From: an uncultured Lachnospiraceae bacterium
GTDB taxonomy: Bacteria > Bacillota > Clostridia > Lachnospirales > Lachnospiraceae
Reading direction: 5' to 3'
Assembly (NCBI GenBank): GCA_900548905.1
Contig: URMK01000006.1
Coordinates: 114,952-178,951 of the forward strand
DNA length: 64,000 nt
The position numbers were made by a program, and so were the translations under genes. How positions within the stretch are numbered: the first letter of the stretch is position 1; each line of letters opens with the position of its first letter. Positions 1 through 9,321 of this stretch are shown one piece after another. The notes below the pieces were generated by a model. The model was given only the letters and a program-made list of their open reading frames with translations, did no database searches and was not told the origin of the DNA.

Positions 1-2006
1 TTTTCAAACTCCGTGCGGATTTCCACTTTTCTTCCCTGTCTGGTGAGCGTGATGAAAGAACAGATTTCCATCTCCCTTTCTTCCCGGCTTCTTCCGGCTT
101 TTCTGTCCCTGAAGTCCACCATCTGTTTCTGCTCCTGCTCCAGCCTTTCATCCGCGGATACCGGAATGCGCAGCTTATGGCGGATTTCATATACCGCCCG
201 GAAGGGTTCGTCCTCTGCCGGCCGGATTTGTGCCTCCCCGCCCTTTGAAAGCACGGCCCTGTTTCCGTCCGGGCAAAAATAAATATATTCATTCCCCGCA
301 TCCAGAGTATCCTCAAAATAGCAAAGATCCCGGTATTTCTTTCCGTTACGCTTATCCGTAACCTCCAGCGTACCGTCCTTTTGGATCACCACCCGGATAT
401 GCGCATTTTCCATTCTGTTCTTCCCTGTGATCAGGCTCCCTGCATCCGCGGCCGGTTTCCCGTCTTTTTCGGGAAGCAGGGCATATACCGCATAGCCTTC
501 GCCGGGGATTGCTTCCGCTTCAAAGGTGACCTTCAGCCTTCTGGCCATGAAGGGCCGCCGGAAGCTGTCTTTTGGCAGCTCATAATCGAATACGGCTCCC
601 CTGTCTTCGACCGAACAGGGAATGGATTCCCCTTTCCCATTCATCAGACAAAATACAGGAAGCGTGAGGCTGTCCATATGCGCATAAGCCTCCGGAAGGC
701 TGGCTTCATAATCTCTGCCAACGTCCACCTGCGCTGTGACAATACCGGTTCTTTTCCATCCTGTGGTGTTAAAAACTGCAAACGGATAACAGGCGCTGCC
801 TGGACGGGTAAACGCGGAAGCATCCAGATTCCCCGCTATATGCGCCGCGGCTTCCTGAATCAGCTCCTCCGCCGCCTGTCTGCTGCGCGCAAACCGGATT
901 CCCATCTCTTCATTAACTTCATCCACGCTGCATCCGCAGATGCTGTCATGGGGATGATTCTGCATCAGGATTTTCCAGGCGTATTGCAGCTTCTGTTCCG
1001 GATAGCGATAGCCTTCCTTACAAAGGGAGGCCGCCATGGTGCATAACGGCTCCGCCGTCTTTTCCAGAAGTGTCTCCGCCTCCCTGTTGTCCTGCTTGAG
1101 ATAGATTCTGGCTGAACAGGTATTGACCAGGGTGGTATAGCCGTCCGTATCCTGGCTTGTCAGCTCCCCCTTCACCGTGGTGAGCTTATTCTCCGCTGCC
1201 TCCTTGATCCGGGCAATATAGTCCGGAAAATTGGAATGGACAAAGGTGATGTCGGGATAGAGCCTCTTTGCCGTCTCCATAGCCTGGGGAAGGGTTTTCT
1301 GCACCGGCTGATGGTCACAGCCGTTCATGAAAAGGAGTTCATTTGTCGATGCGTATTGCAGAGCGCTTTTCAGTTTTTCATCCCAGAATTTCCGGGCGCT
1401 TTCCTCTTCCACGGGAATTTCCATGCCATTGTTATACCAGTTGGCAAACAGGATGCCCAGAAGACGGCTCCCGTCCGGCGCTTCCCAATACATCTCCGAA
1501 TACGCGGATTCATATTCACCGGTTCCGGTCTCATTATTAAAGCCGACAGGCTTTACGCCCCGGCCGAAAACCACGGCCTCCATGCCGGCCTGTTTTAATA
1601 GCTGCGGCATCTGTCCTGCATTTCCAAAGGCATCGGGAAAATACCCGATCCCGCAGTTTTTTCCATATTCCTCCGCCTCCCGGCAGCCCGTGAGCAGGTT
1701 GCGGACATTGGCTTCCCCGCTGGTGAGGAATTCATCCTGCAGCACGTACCAGGGACCGGTCACCAGCCGGCCTTCTTTAACAAGCTTCTTAATTTCTTCT
1801 TTTTTTCCGGGACAGATTTCCAGATAATCATCCAGAACAATTGTCTGCCCGTCCAGATGGAAGCTGCGATACTCCGGATTCTGCGACAGCATTTCCAGGT
1901 TATCGTCTATCAGATCCACCAGCTTCAGTTTATGCTTTTCCAGGGGCATATACCACTCCCTGTCCCAGTGGGAATGGGAAATAATATGTACGGTTACTTT
2001 ACTCAT
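1..2006 (-). CDS. GH38 alpha-mannosidase, C-terminus cut by window edge
   Basis: Reading from the ATG at 2006, the frame gives about 668 residues and runs off the window start. The N-terminus carries the GH38 metal motif HSHWDREW (His13 and Asp15 as predicted zinc ligands). YFPDAFGNAGQMPQ follows, with Asp125 as predicted nucleophile; both are diagnostic of class II alpha-mannosidases (MngB-like). There is no signal peptide, so the enzyme is probably cytoplasmic and acts on imported manno-oligosaccharides or their phosphates. The start overlaps the stop of the upstream response regulator as TGATG, which implies translational coupling. It is the last visible gene of the permease-permease-binding protein-regulator operon, so the importer probably carries mannose-containing glycans. 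The family call is firm; the exact linkage and substrate are inference. Confidence 0.9.
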   Translation of the reverse strand, partial: MSKVTVHIISHSHWDREWYMPLEKHKLKLVDLIDDNLEMLSQNPEYRSFHLDGQTIVLDDYLEICPGKKEEIKKLVKEGRLVTGPWYVLQDEFLTSGEANVRNLLTGCREAEEYGKNCGIGYFPDAFGNAGQMPQLLKQAGMEAVVFGRGVKPVGFNNETGTGEYESAYSEMYWEAPDGSRLLGILFANWYNNGMEIPVEEESARKFWDEKLKSALQYASTNELLFMNGCDHQPVQKTLPQAMETAKRLYPDITFVHSNFPDYIARIKEAAENKLTTVKGELTSQDTDGYTTLVNTCSARIYLKQDNREAETLLEKTAEPLCTMAASLCKEGYRYPEQKLQYAWKILMQNHPHDSICGCSVDEVNEEMGIRFARSRQAAEELIQEAAAHIAGNLDASAFTRPGSACYPFAVFNTTGWKRTGIVTAQVDVGRDYEASLPEAYAHMDSLTLPVFCLMNGKGESIPCSVEDRGAVFDYELPKDSFRRPFMARRLKVTFEAEAIPGEGYAVYALLPEKDGKPAADAGSLITGKNRMENAHIRVVIQKDGTLEVTDKRNGKKYRDLCYFEDTLDAGNEYIYFCPDGNRAVLSKGGEAQIRPAEDEPFRAVYEIRHKLRIPVSADERLEQEQKQMVDFRDRKAGRSREEREMEICSFITLTRQGRKVEIRTEFE

Positions 2007-2776
2007 CAGGGTTCCTCCGGTCTTCCCAGGACGTTTGTTCTGTATTCCGACGGTGTACAGCCGGTATATTGCTTGAAAACTTTGTAAAAATGCTGCGGGG
2101 TCCGGTAGCCCACCATCTCACAGATTTCCCCTACCCGAACGGTGGGATCCGCAAGATGGGCGATGGCTTTGTCCACCCGGACTCTGGACACATAGTCCAG
2201 GAAATTGCATTTAGTATGCTGTTTGAAGAAACGGCTGAGATAAGAAGAATTCATGGCTACATATTGCGCCACACTGTCCAGGCTGATATCTTTGTCATAA
2301 TTTTCATCAATGTATTTCTTAATCCGTCCAATCATGCTTTCATACTGGTAATCAAGAACAGGGCCGTCTGACGGCCCCGCCTTTTTTAATTCTTCCTTCC
2401 CGTCCAGCTGTTTTTTCATGCGCTTGAACAGCATATCGATATCCTCATAGAGGGTGGGTTTGAGCAGGTAGTCGAAAACATTGCAGCGGAGCGCCCGCTG
2501 GGCGTATTCAAATTCCTTGTAGCCCGACAGGACCACCAGAAGGATATCCTGGTTGCATTCCCTTATTTTTTCGCAGAAATCAATGCCGGACATGGCACCC
2601 ATCTTAATATCGGTAATCACCGCTTTTATTTCCGGATGACCGGAAAGAAAGGACAGCGCTGCTTCCGCCGTGGCAAACATGCCTGCCAGTTCAAAGCCAT
2701 ACTCCTTAAAATCCACCACTTCCGCAAAAAATTCCCTCATCAGGTTCTCATCGTCAACAAAAAGAAATGAATACAT
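2006..2776 (-). CDS. YesN-like response regulator with AraC-type DNA-binding domain
   Basis: This 256-residue protein has an N-terminal receiver domain (acidic pair Asp8/Asp9, phospho-acceptor Asp56 in VITDIKM, conserved Lys in YLLKP near 107). A C-terminal AraC/XylS double helix-turn-helix spans about residues 150-250 (ending VFKQYTGCTPSEYR). At 256 residues it is shorter than many YesN proteins because the linker is short. It lies between the binding-protein gene and the GH38 gene, and its stop overlaps the mannosidase start. The cognate kinase is presumably the YesM-type protein encoded divergently at 6714. The likely role is to activate the importer and glycosidase genes when the sugar is sensed outside; the inducer is unknown. 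Confidence 0.93.
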   Translation of the reverse strand: MYSFLFVDDENLMREFFAEVVDFKEYGFELAGMFATAEAALSFLSGHPEIKAVITDIKMGAMSGIDFCEKIRECNQDILLVVLSGYKEFEYAQRALRCNVFDYLLKPTLYEDIDMLFKRMKKQLDGKEELKKAGPSDGPVLDYQYESMIGRIKKYIDENYDKDISLDSVAQYVAMNSSYLSRFFKQHTKCNFLDYVSRVRVDKAIAHLADPTVRVGEICEMVGYRTPQHFYKVFKQYTGCTPSEYRTNVLGRPEEP

Positions 2777-2802
2777 AGTTCACTCTAACCCCCATAATTC
2801 GT

Positions 2803-4530
2803 TTACTTTTGTGCGTATTTCTCCGCATCAGCCAGACATTTCTCATATTCTGCGCGATACAGCTCTACAAAGCGGTCAATACCTACCTCTTTTGCATCCG
2901 CGATCATCTGTTCCTTCAGCTGTTCATATTCCGCATCATCCCCGGCAAATACCATTTTCCAGGATCCTGTTTTAATAATATCCCCCAATCGTCCGGAAAG
3001 CTGTTCCATTTCATCCGTATAGGTGGGATAACTGCTCACCGGCTCGATCTGGATACGGCTTTCATCCGCCATGAGGTAACTTATCATATCCTCCGCTCCA
3101 TAATCGGCCTGCCATTCCTTTACCAGTGCCGTATCCTCGGGAGCATAGGAAGGTTTCTCCCAATAGGTGGAAGAAACTGCCGAACCGCAGCCGGGATCCA
3201 CACTGGAAAGCCAGAATGCCTGGGGAATCTGGCAGCTGCCCTGTAAAAAGGTTTTTCCGCCGGAAAATTCGGCTTCGGGATTATTATTCACTTCATAGTA
3301 TTTTTCCGTCAGTACCGGTTTATTGGCTTCATCCATTTCCCACATAACATCCTGGGGGCCGTTCAGGGAAGTCCTTGCTCCCTCGTAGGAATAATACCAG
3401 TTGATAAACTCCATGGCCTTTTCCGGGTTTTTGGCGGACTTGCTCACGGACATAACCCAGGAGGAGCCCATAGGCTGCAGGGCATTTACAAGACGCTTAT
3501 AACCGGTAGGCTGCACAGGCATGAAACCCACACCGTTATTCTGCCTTTCCATGGTTCCAAAATCATTGGTTCCCCAGGAATCCAGCATAAACAGAACCCT
3601 GCCGCTGGTCACCTTCTGCACCACATCCTCAAAGCGCTGTGTGGCGGAGTCCGGATCCAGAATCCCCATCTGGTTGGCCTCATAGGCAAAACGTACAAAC
3701 TGCAGATAGCCGCTGTCCTCACTCAGTATAGAGGTGAGAACCGGTTCTCCGGTATCATAATGGATTTCCGCAAGACTTCCCTCATCCGGCATAGTGATTC
3801 CCATCATTTTGGTGGCGAACATACCCATGGTCATATAAGAACGATCCCAGTCCTTGAAAAGAGAAATGGCATACACATTCTGCCCGTCCTCATTTTGAGG
3901 GGAAAGATCCTGCATTTGCTTGAGAACAGTCAGGAAATCATCCAGGTTCTTAATTTCCGGCGCCCCGATTTCCTTATAGAGATCATAACGGATAAACGGT
4001 CCGAAGGTGCCTTTGGTCTCCAAATCGGTCTTGATCTTCATTCCCACGCCGTAGGACTTTCCGTCGCTGTCTTTGATAATATCCGCGCAGTACTGCAGAG
4101 CGGTTCCTGCGTTGGCATACAGATCCGGAAGCTGTTCCTTATAGTCATCATACGCCAGCAGCATATCGCCGTCCACCGCATTCTGCATCTGTTTGTAATC
4201 TTTAAATACCACGATATCCGGTAGTTCGCCGCTGGCCATCAACGCCTGCAGCTTCTGCTCCGCCTGATCCCCGCAGGGAATCATATTAATGGACACACCT
4301 ACCGCCTTTGCCACTTCCTCTGCCCACCAGCCTTCTGCCAGGCCGGAAGTGTTTGTGGGCATGCTGAGTACGTCCAGTTCCACGGTTTCACCCGCAGCAC
4401 CTGCAGCAGCACTTTCTGCCGAACCGGTATCCGTGCTCTGTGCCGGGGCGCTCTGCCCGCAGGCCGCAAGGCTCATTGCCATAAGCCCGGAAAGAAGCAT
4501 CGCCGCAATCCTTTTGTTTCTCTTTTTCAT
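2803..4530 (-). CDS. Extracellular solute-binding lipoprotein of LplA-type sugar importer
   Basis: 575 residues beginning with a lipoprotein signal: charged MKKRNKR, a hydrophobic stretch, then the lipobox LAAC with Cys24 as lipidation site. A Ser/Ala/Thr-rich tether follows and leads into a family 1 extracellular binding fold of the size usual for LplA/YtcQ proteins. A strong AGGAGG-type site precedes the ATG. It follows the two permease genes and precedes the response regulator, the usual Firmicutes LplBCA arrangement. It should capture an oligosaccharide at the cell surface and deliver it to the permeases; the adjacent GH38 enzyme suggests a mannose-containing ligand, which is inference. 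Confidence 0.93.
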   Translation of the reverse strand: MKKRNKRIAAMLLSGLMAMSLAACGQSAPAQSTDTGSAESAAAGAAGETVELDVLSMPTNTSGLAEGWWAEEVAKAVGVSINMIPCGDQAEQKLQALMASGELPDIVVFKDYKQMQNAVDGDMLLAYDDYKEQLPDLYANAGTALQYCADIIKDSDGKSYGVGMKIKTDLETKGTFGPFIRYDLYKEIGAPEIKNLDDFLTVLKQMQDLSPQNEDGQNVYAISLFKDWDRSYMTMGMFATKMMGITMPDEGSLAEIHYDTGEPVLTSILSEDSGYLQFVRFAYEANQMGILDPDSATQRFEDVVQKVTSGRVLFMLDSWGTNDFGTMERQNNGVGFMPVQPTGYKRLVNALQPMGSSWVMSVSKSAKNPEKAMEFINWYYSYEGARTSLNGPQDVMWEMDEANKPVLTEKYYEVNNNPEAEFSGGKTFLQGSCQIPQAFWLSSVDPGCGSAVSSTYWEKPSYAPEDTALVKEWQADYGAEDMISYLMADESRIQIEPVSSYPTYTDEMEQLSGRLGDIIKTGSWKMVFAGDDAEYEQLKEQMIADAKEVGIDRFVELYRAEYEKCLADAEKYAQK

Positions 4531-4590
4531 GGAAAACCCTCCTAGAATAATTATATAATAGCATTGCGCCAGGTATTTTGCACTGCGGGA

Positions 4591-5496
4591 TTATCCCTTG
4601 ACAGCGCCAATCATAATACCGTTCACAAAGTATCTCTGGAAAAATGGATAAACGAGCAGAATCGGAATCACCGCCACCATGGATACCGTCATTTTTACCG
4701 ACGTAGGCGTGAGCACTGCGGACAGGTTCACCTGCATACCGTCGGAAGCCGCCTGCCGCAGAGACTCCGCAAGCGCGTTGGATTCATTCAGATACTGGCA
4801 CAGGGTATACTGCAGGGAATACAGCTTGGTATCCGTCATCAGAAACAAGGTATCCGTAAAGGAATTCCATTGCCCCACCGCGGAAAACACGGCCAGTGTG
4901 GCTATAATGGGTTTGCACAGCGGAATGATCAGATGGAAATACCGTTTGATATATCCCGCACCGTCCAGCTGGGCGGATTCCTCCAGGGAAGGCGGTATGC
5001 TTTCCACATAAGTTTTGAAAAGTACGAGGGAAAAGGGGGATATGATACCCGGAATAATATAAGCCAGGAAATTATTGGTCAGCCCCAGGTTTTTCATATT
5101 AATATACCAGGGAATGATTCCGGCGTTGAAATACATGGTGACGATGACGAACCGGTAGCACCAGCTTCTGTGCCAAAGCTCTTTCCTGCTGAAGGCATAT
5201 CCCAGAAACGTAGTCCCGAACAAAGTCAGGAAGGTACCCAGAACAGTCCTTGCCACGGATATCATCAGGGAATTGATAAGCCCCCTTATTTCAAATATTT
5301 TTTTATAATTGGCAAAATGGATGCCCTTCGGCAAAAAGGTTATCAGCCCCTTGCTCACCAGCGTATTATCGCTGATGGTATTGATAAACAGATAATAAAA
5401 AGGGAAAATACATAAAAGGGTAAAAACCAGCATCAGCAGATAATTCCCGGTGCCGAACAATATCTCCCCCGGCCGCGCATATTTTTTTCTTTTCAT
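4591..5496 (-). CDS. Sugar ABC transporter permease, LplC/YtcP type
   Basis: A 301-residue inner-membrane protein with about six hydrophobic segments, the first near residues 14-38. The cytoplasmic EAA loop reads ESAQLDGAG followed by LIIPLCKP, the contact site for the ATPase. The C-terminus (YFVNGIMIGAVKG) is typical of LplC/YtcP permeases. A GGGAGGG site lies just before the ATG. It is 17 bases downstream of the LplB-type permease and 60 bases upstream of the binding protein, so all three are co-transcribed. No ATPase is encoded here, as usual for this group, which borrows a shared MsmK-like ATPase. Confidence 0.94.
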   Translation of the reverse strand: MKRKKYARPGEILFGTGNYLLMLVFTLLCIFPFYYLFINTISDNTLVSKGLITFLPKGIHFANYKKIFEIRGLINSLMISVARTVLGTFLTLFGTTFLGYAFSRKELWHRSWCYRFVIVTMYFNAGIIPWYINMKNLGLTNNFLAYIIPGIISPFSLVLFKTYVESIPPSLEESAQLDGAGYIKRYFHLIIPLCKPIIATLAVFSAVGQWNSFTDTLFLMTDTKLYSLQYTLCQYLNESNALAESLRQAASDGMQVNLSAVLTPTSVKMTVSMVAVIPILLVYPFFQRYFVNGIMIGAVKG

Positions 5497-5513
5497 CTTC
5501 GTTTCCCTCCCCG

Positions 5514-6437
5514 TTAAAATACGGATTCTCCCCTTACAAGCCTGGACGTGGTATTGGCAAAGAAAAGGAGTACAATGCTCACAACAGACTTCAGCATGCT
5601 CACCGCGGTGGAAAAGGAATAATTATATCCCACCATACCTTGGTTATACACATATAGATCCAGCACCTCAATGGATTCCTTGTTCATAGCATTCTGGAAA
5701 ATATAATACTGTTCCATGCCGTTATTAAGCAGGTTGGCAATGGAAAGAATCAATAGGACAAAGAAGGTGGGAAGCAGCCCCGGCACAGTAATGTGTTTAA
5801 TCAGCTGAAACCTGCCCGCCCCGTCGATTTTGGCGGCTTCATAAAGTTCATCATCAATGCTGGTCAGCGCGGCTATGTACATAATGGCATTCCAGCCCAG
5901 TCCCTTCCACAGCCCCCAGGCCGTCATGGACAGCCACACGTGATCCGGGGATGCCAGGAAGTTCACGCCCTGTTCCAGTATTCCCAGGTTTACCAGTACC
6001 CGGTTAACAAAACCGTCGTTAACGGAAAACATGACATAAGCGATGGAATAAACCAGAACCCAGCTGATAAAATTGGGAATGGTCACGGAAGTCTGCACAA
6101 ATTTCCGAAACGGCTTGTTCTTGATTTCCGACAGCAGAATGGCAAAAGCCATAGGCAGGATAGAGGTAAGGATTCCCAAAAAACTCATGCCAAACGTATT
6201 CTTCATAACCCGAAGGATATTTTTCACCGCATAGGAGTCGGCAAACATCATCCTGAAATTATCCAGACCTACAAACTCACAGGAAAGCAGCTCCCGGCCC
6301 GGTTTATAATTGAAAAATGCATATATCCAGCCGTATAACGGCATATAGGAAAACACAAAAACCAACACGAGCAGAGGCAGTATTAACAGGAACAGACGGA
6401 AGCCGCTTTGCTTTTCCATCTTTTTGATCGCATTCAT
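5514..6437 (-). CDS. Sugar ABC transporter permease, LplB type
   Basis: 307 residues with about six membrane spans (first at roughly 18-40) and an EAA loop EAAKIDGAG that ends in the HITVPGLLP helix. The open frame extends upstream to 6476, but the ATG at 6437 is preferred because AAAGGGGG precedes it at good spacing. It is the first gene of the minus-strand importer operon. A candidate promoter at 6479-6507 sits about 40 bases upstream. It should pair with the LplC-type permease to form the channel. The substrate is inferred from the linked GH38 gene only. Confidence 0.93.
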   Translation of the reverse strand: MNAIKKMEKQSGFRLFLLILPLLVLVFVFSYMPLYGWIYAFFNYKPGRELLSCEFVGLDNFRMMFADSYAVKNILRVMKNTFGMSFLGILTSILPMAFAILLSEIKNKPFRKFVQTSVTIPNFISWVLVYSIAYVMFSVNDGFVNRVLVNLGILEQGVNFLASPDHVWLSMTAWGLWKGLGWNAIMYIAALTSIDDELYEAAKIDGAGRFQLIKHITVPGLLPTFFVLLILSIANLLNNGMEQYYIFQNAMNKESIEVLDLYVYNQGMVGYNYSFSTAVSMLKSVVSIVLLFFANTTSRLVRGESVF

Positions 6438-6478
6438 AGCAAATCCCCCTTTTGACTTTGTACATATTTGATACATTT

Positions 6479-6507
6479 ACTATATCCTTGTTTATTTTTT
6501 TATCCAA
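6479..6507 (-). promoter_or_regulatory. Candidate sigma-A promoter of the first sugar-import operon
   Basis: On the minus strand TTGGAT (6507-6502) and TATAGT (6484-6479) are separated by 17 bases. They end about 40 bases before the permease start. The -35 matches the consensus only partly. A response-regulator site would be expected just upstream but was not identified. Confidence 0.45.
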
Positions 6508-6539
6508 TATAACATTCTTTACATTCAGCATGTCATTTT

Positions 6540-6580
6540 ATACCACTTTACCCCGTAAACGGGAAACGGTGGTTTTTTTG
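6540..6580 (+). terminator. Hairpin with T7 run in the divergent intergenic region
   Basis: An imperfect hairpin (ACCAC...GTGGT outer stem, CCCG TAAA CGGG inner stem) is followed by seven T residues on the plus strand. No plus-strand gene lies upstream in this region. It may therefore be an attenuator in the kinase leader or block stray transcription into it. Confidence 0.45.
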
Positions 6581-6713
6581 CTTGTGGGATAGAGGAAATA
6601 CGAATACAATGAAAGAGATTCCGGACAGTTACGGAGAATACGGATTCGGCAGACGGCCCCTGTCTGTCCTTACATAAGAACGGCTTCCGAAAACAGCGGC
6701 GGAGGAAACAGAG

Positions 6714-8474
6714 ATGAAAAAAGACAGTGTATGGACAATCATAAAAAAATACGGGAAGAAAAGTGTCTTTTTCCGCTATGTGGTCAGTTCCATGACCACA
6801 ATCCTGCTCATATTTATCCCGTTTTTCTTTGTCATTTTTACGTACTATAATTATGTGCTCACCCAGGAGCTTTCCAAACAGGCTACCATTAACGCCCTGC
6901 AGTCTAAAAATATATTTGAAAGCCTTACCGCAGATTTCCATACCGGCTATGAGCTTGCCATTAATTCCGCAGACGTGCGCGACTTTCTTCATTCCCCGGT
7001 ACAAGATGACAGAATGGTACAAAATACAAGCGATTTTATCCGCACACTCCTGCACGATTCTTCTTTGCCGGAGGAAATATTCATCTACAGCTTCGAAAAC
7101 GAAACTTGTGTATCCTCCCGGGAAACCAAGCATCTTGGCAACGATAACCTATATGAATGGTACCGTACCTACCGCAGTACTAAACTGCCCTTTATCATGT
7201 TTCCGAGAACGGATGAAAACGGCCGTTTCACAAAACTCTACATTTGTAATGAAATCTATGAGAACAACAGGCTGAAAGGCCTGTACTGCACAGAAATGAA
7301 TTATCAGAAATTTGTATCCATTATTCAGGATTCCTTTATCAGCCGACCTGACCAGATTTTTGTAGTCAGCGATATCGGCCTCATCCTATACTGCGATAAT
7401 CCGGATTTAATTAACACACAGATGTTTGAAAAAAAAGATACCTATACCGCTTTCCGTTCCGCCACAAATGTGGAAGGAAATTCCATCATCTATGATGACT
7501 ATATCATAGCGGTTGCCAAAAGCACCCAGTCCAGGCTTCTGATCATGTCCTACATCCAGAAGGACAGCATCCAGGAAAATTATAAATTTATCAACGTGCT
7601 CCTCTTAAGCAGCGGCATTGTTATTTTTGTTACCTCCATACTCCTTGCCCTCTTTTTCTCCTACCGCCAGTACCGTTCCGTGGCGGACGTGATGAAAATC
7701 CTGGAGAAGCCCGATATCCTGAACAAAAACGATGGCCTGCTGAATGAGTTTTTCTATATTGCCAATTCAATCTCCGATATATCCGCGAAAAACAAATCCA
7801 TTTCCAACGAACTGAGCGAAAAAATGTTTCTGCTGAAAAATGCCCAAATCGCAGCTCTGCAGGCCCAGATTAACCCCCATTTCCTCTTCAACACCCTGCA
7901 GCTCATCTCCCTGAGCATCATCCGGGAAATTAAAGGGGACAACATGGCCACCTACCTGATCCACCAGCTTTCTTCCCTTGTTCGGACTGCTTATGATACC
8001 GAAAACTATATTGTTTCCGCAGCGGATGAACTGGAAACCACCCGGATGTACCTCAATATCCAGGAGGCTCGCTATAAGTCCCAGCTTGCCATCACAGTGG
8101 ATGCCTCTCCGGAGTGCCTGGACTGCCGCACCATCAAGCTCATCCTTCAGCCTCTTGTGGAAAATTCCATTGTCCATGGCTTCCGCGGCAAAGAAGCCCC
8201 CTGGGAAATCGCCATCCGCTGCCGCATAGAAGAGGATTATCTCGTATACGAGGTTTCAGACAACGGCTGCGGCATCAGCAAGTCCGATCTGGAAACCCTG
8301 AACGCCATCCTCTCCTCCGATAAAATAGACCGTAACGAAAAAGTAGGGATATCCAATGTCAACCAACGCCTCAAGCTTGTCTACGGTCGGAAATGCAGCA
8401 TGACGGTAGCCTCGGATCCCCTGATGGAAGGCACCGTCATTACCATGAAACATATCATCAACAATCGCCTGTAA
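6714..8474 (+). CDS. YesM-type sensor histidine kinase
   Basis: 586 residues. There is a transmembrane helix at about 25-47 and a second at about 295-320, which enclose an extracellular sensing region of about 250 residues. A HAMP-like segment and the His_kinase motif QINPHFLFNTLQ follow, with the phospho-acceptor His in PHFLFN near residue 394. The ATPase domain has LQPLVENSIVHG (N box) and DNGCGI (G1 box). A GGAGG site lies before the ATG. The gene is divergent from the importer operon that contains its probable partner regulator at 2006-2776. It probably senses an extracellular sugar or the loaded binding protein; the ligand is unknown. Confidence 0.94.
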   Translation: MKKDSVWTIIKKYGKKSVFFRYVVSSMTTILLIFIPFFFVIFTYYNYVLTQELSKQATINALQSKNIFESLTADFHTGYELAINSADVRDFLHSPVQDDRMVQNTSDFIRTLLHDSSLPEEIFIYSFENETCVSSRETKHLGNDNLYEWYRTYRSTKLPFIMFPRTDENGRFTKLYICNEIYENNRLKGLYCTEMNYQKFVSIIQDSFISRPDQIFVVSDIGLILYCDNPDLINTQMFEKKDTYTAFRSATNVEGNSIIYDDYIIAVAKSTQSRLLIMSYIQKDSIQENYKFINVLLLSSGIVIFVTSILLALFFSYRQYRSVADVMKILEKPDILNKNDGLLNEFFYIANSISDISAKNKSISNELSEKMFLLKNAQIAALQAQINPHFLFNTLQLISLSIIREIKGDNMATYLIHQLSSLVRTAYDTENYIVSAADELETTRMYLNIQEARYKSQLAITVDASPECLDCRTIKLILQPLVENSIVHGFRGKEAPWEIAIRCRIEEDYLVYEVSDNGCGISKSDLETLNAILSSDKIDRNEKVGISNVNQRLKLVYGRKCSMTVASDPLMEGTVITMKHIINNRL

Positions 8475-8506
8475 TCCCTTTCGTCCCCCATGGGCCGCCC
8501 CACACC

Positions 8507-8779
8507 TCACAGCATAGAGCAGATACTGATTCCATACAGAAGCCCTATTCCCGGCAGCCCAAGCAGCCCCGATACCACGATACTGAAAGGCCCTATCCCC
8601 ACATGCCAGGAGAACCCCTGGGAACCCAGAAACATGTTAATAAAATAGATAGACAGGGTTCCCAGCACCGCACGCATAATAAAATTAATCAGCAGATCCG
8701 TCCTGCTACGCATAGCTGCAATGAGTAATATCAGGGCGAAGCTGATACCTATCATCAAAATTCCGTTCATATTTTCCAT
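8507..8779 (-). CDS. bofA: BofA-like pro-sigma-K processing inhibitor
   Basis: A 90-residue membrane protein with two or three hydrophobic stretches and the BofA C-terminal pattern SGLLGLPGIGLLYG. Size and motif match Bacillus BofA, the forespore-membrane protein that holds the SpoIVFB protease inactive until engulfment. The start at 8779 is chosen over an upstream in-frame codon at 8890 because GGAGG lies directly before it. In Bacillus yaaL and bofA are neighbours in one direction; here the yaaL homologue is divergent at 8968. The presence of bofA implies a spore-former. Confidence 0.85.
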   Translation of the reverse strand: MENMNGILMIGISFALILLIAAMRSRTDLLINFIMRAVLGTLSIYFINMFLGSQGFSWHVGIGPFSIVVSGLLGLPGIGLLYGISICSML

Positions 8780-8967
8780 TCGTCCTCCGGTCCCGACCCG
8801 TTTCGACAAGCGGCCTTCTTTTTCTGCACATGCCGAACAAACCGGTCTGTCCTTTCTACACAATATGTAAAAAAAGAAAAAATATAACATGCATATTTTT
8901 CCTTTCTCCTGTATATACTTATTTACAAAGTATCAATTTGGTAAAATCAGGCAAAGGAGGATGATTC

Positions 8968-9219
8968 ATGAAATTCCATTTTAGCCAGGGCAGCGTGAAC
9001 AAAGAGGACAAGCCCCTTACTTATCAGGAAAGCCTGTTGTTGGATATCCAAAAGACAAGATGTGAATTAGAAGATGCCTATACAGGCTTTGATTATGTTA
9101 CTGATCCCGACCTGATTGACTGTTATATATACGAACAAAATGCAGTCATGAAAAGATACAACTATCTTCTGCAGAAGGCGGCCAGCTTAAGGGCCGCAGA
9201 GCAGGCGATTACCGGATAA
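8968..9219 (+). CDS. YaaL-like DUF2508 protein
   Basis: A small, charged, soluble protein of 83 residues. The central block YQESLLLDIQKTRCELEDAY and a later YIYEQNAVMKRYNYLLQKA are typical of DUF2508 (YaaL of Bacillus). It has no membrane segment or known catalytic motif, and its function is not established. A strong AAAGGAGG site precedes the ATG. The divergent neighbour is bofA, the same gene pair that is linked in Bacillus, which supports both calls. A strong hairpin at 9276-9313 follows. Confidence 0.8.
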   Translation: MKFHFSQGSVNKEDKPLTYQESLLLDIQKTRCELEDAYTGFDYVTDPDLIDCYIYEQNAVMKRYNYLLQKAASLRAAEQAITG

Positions 9220-9275
9220 AAAAGAACCGGCGACGTTCGCATCGTCCTCTCCGGCTCATCAGATAACCCCTTTCA

Positions 9276-9313
9276 AACAACACGGCTTTCCGTTATCGGA
9301 AAGCCGTGTTGTT
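9276..9313 (+). terminator. Bidirectional hairpin between yaaL and glgB
   Basis: A perfect 17-bp stem (9276-9292 with 9297-9313) closes a four-base TTAT loop. It lies between two convergent genes, and T-rich sequence follows on the plus side. It probably ends transcription of both. Confidence 0.75.
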
Positions 9314-9321
9314 CCTTCTTA

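Noticed and set aside
4564..5415. 283-codon plus-strand frame over the LplC-type permease
   Set aside because: It is a shadow of a permease with clear membrane helices and an EAA loop; its His/Gln/Arg-rich translation is typical of antisense frames.
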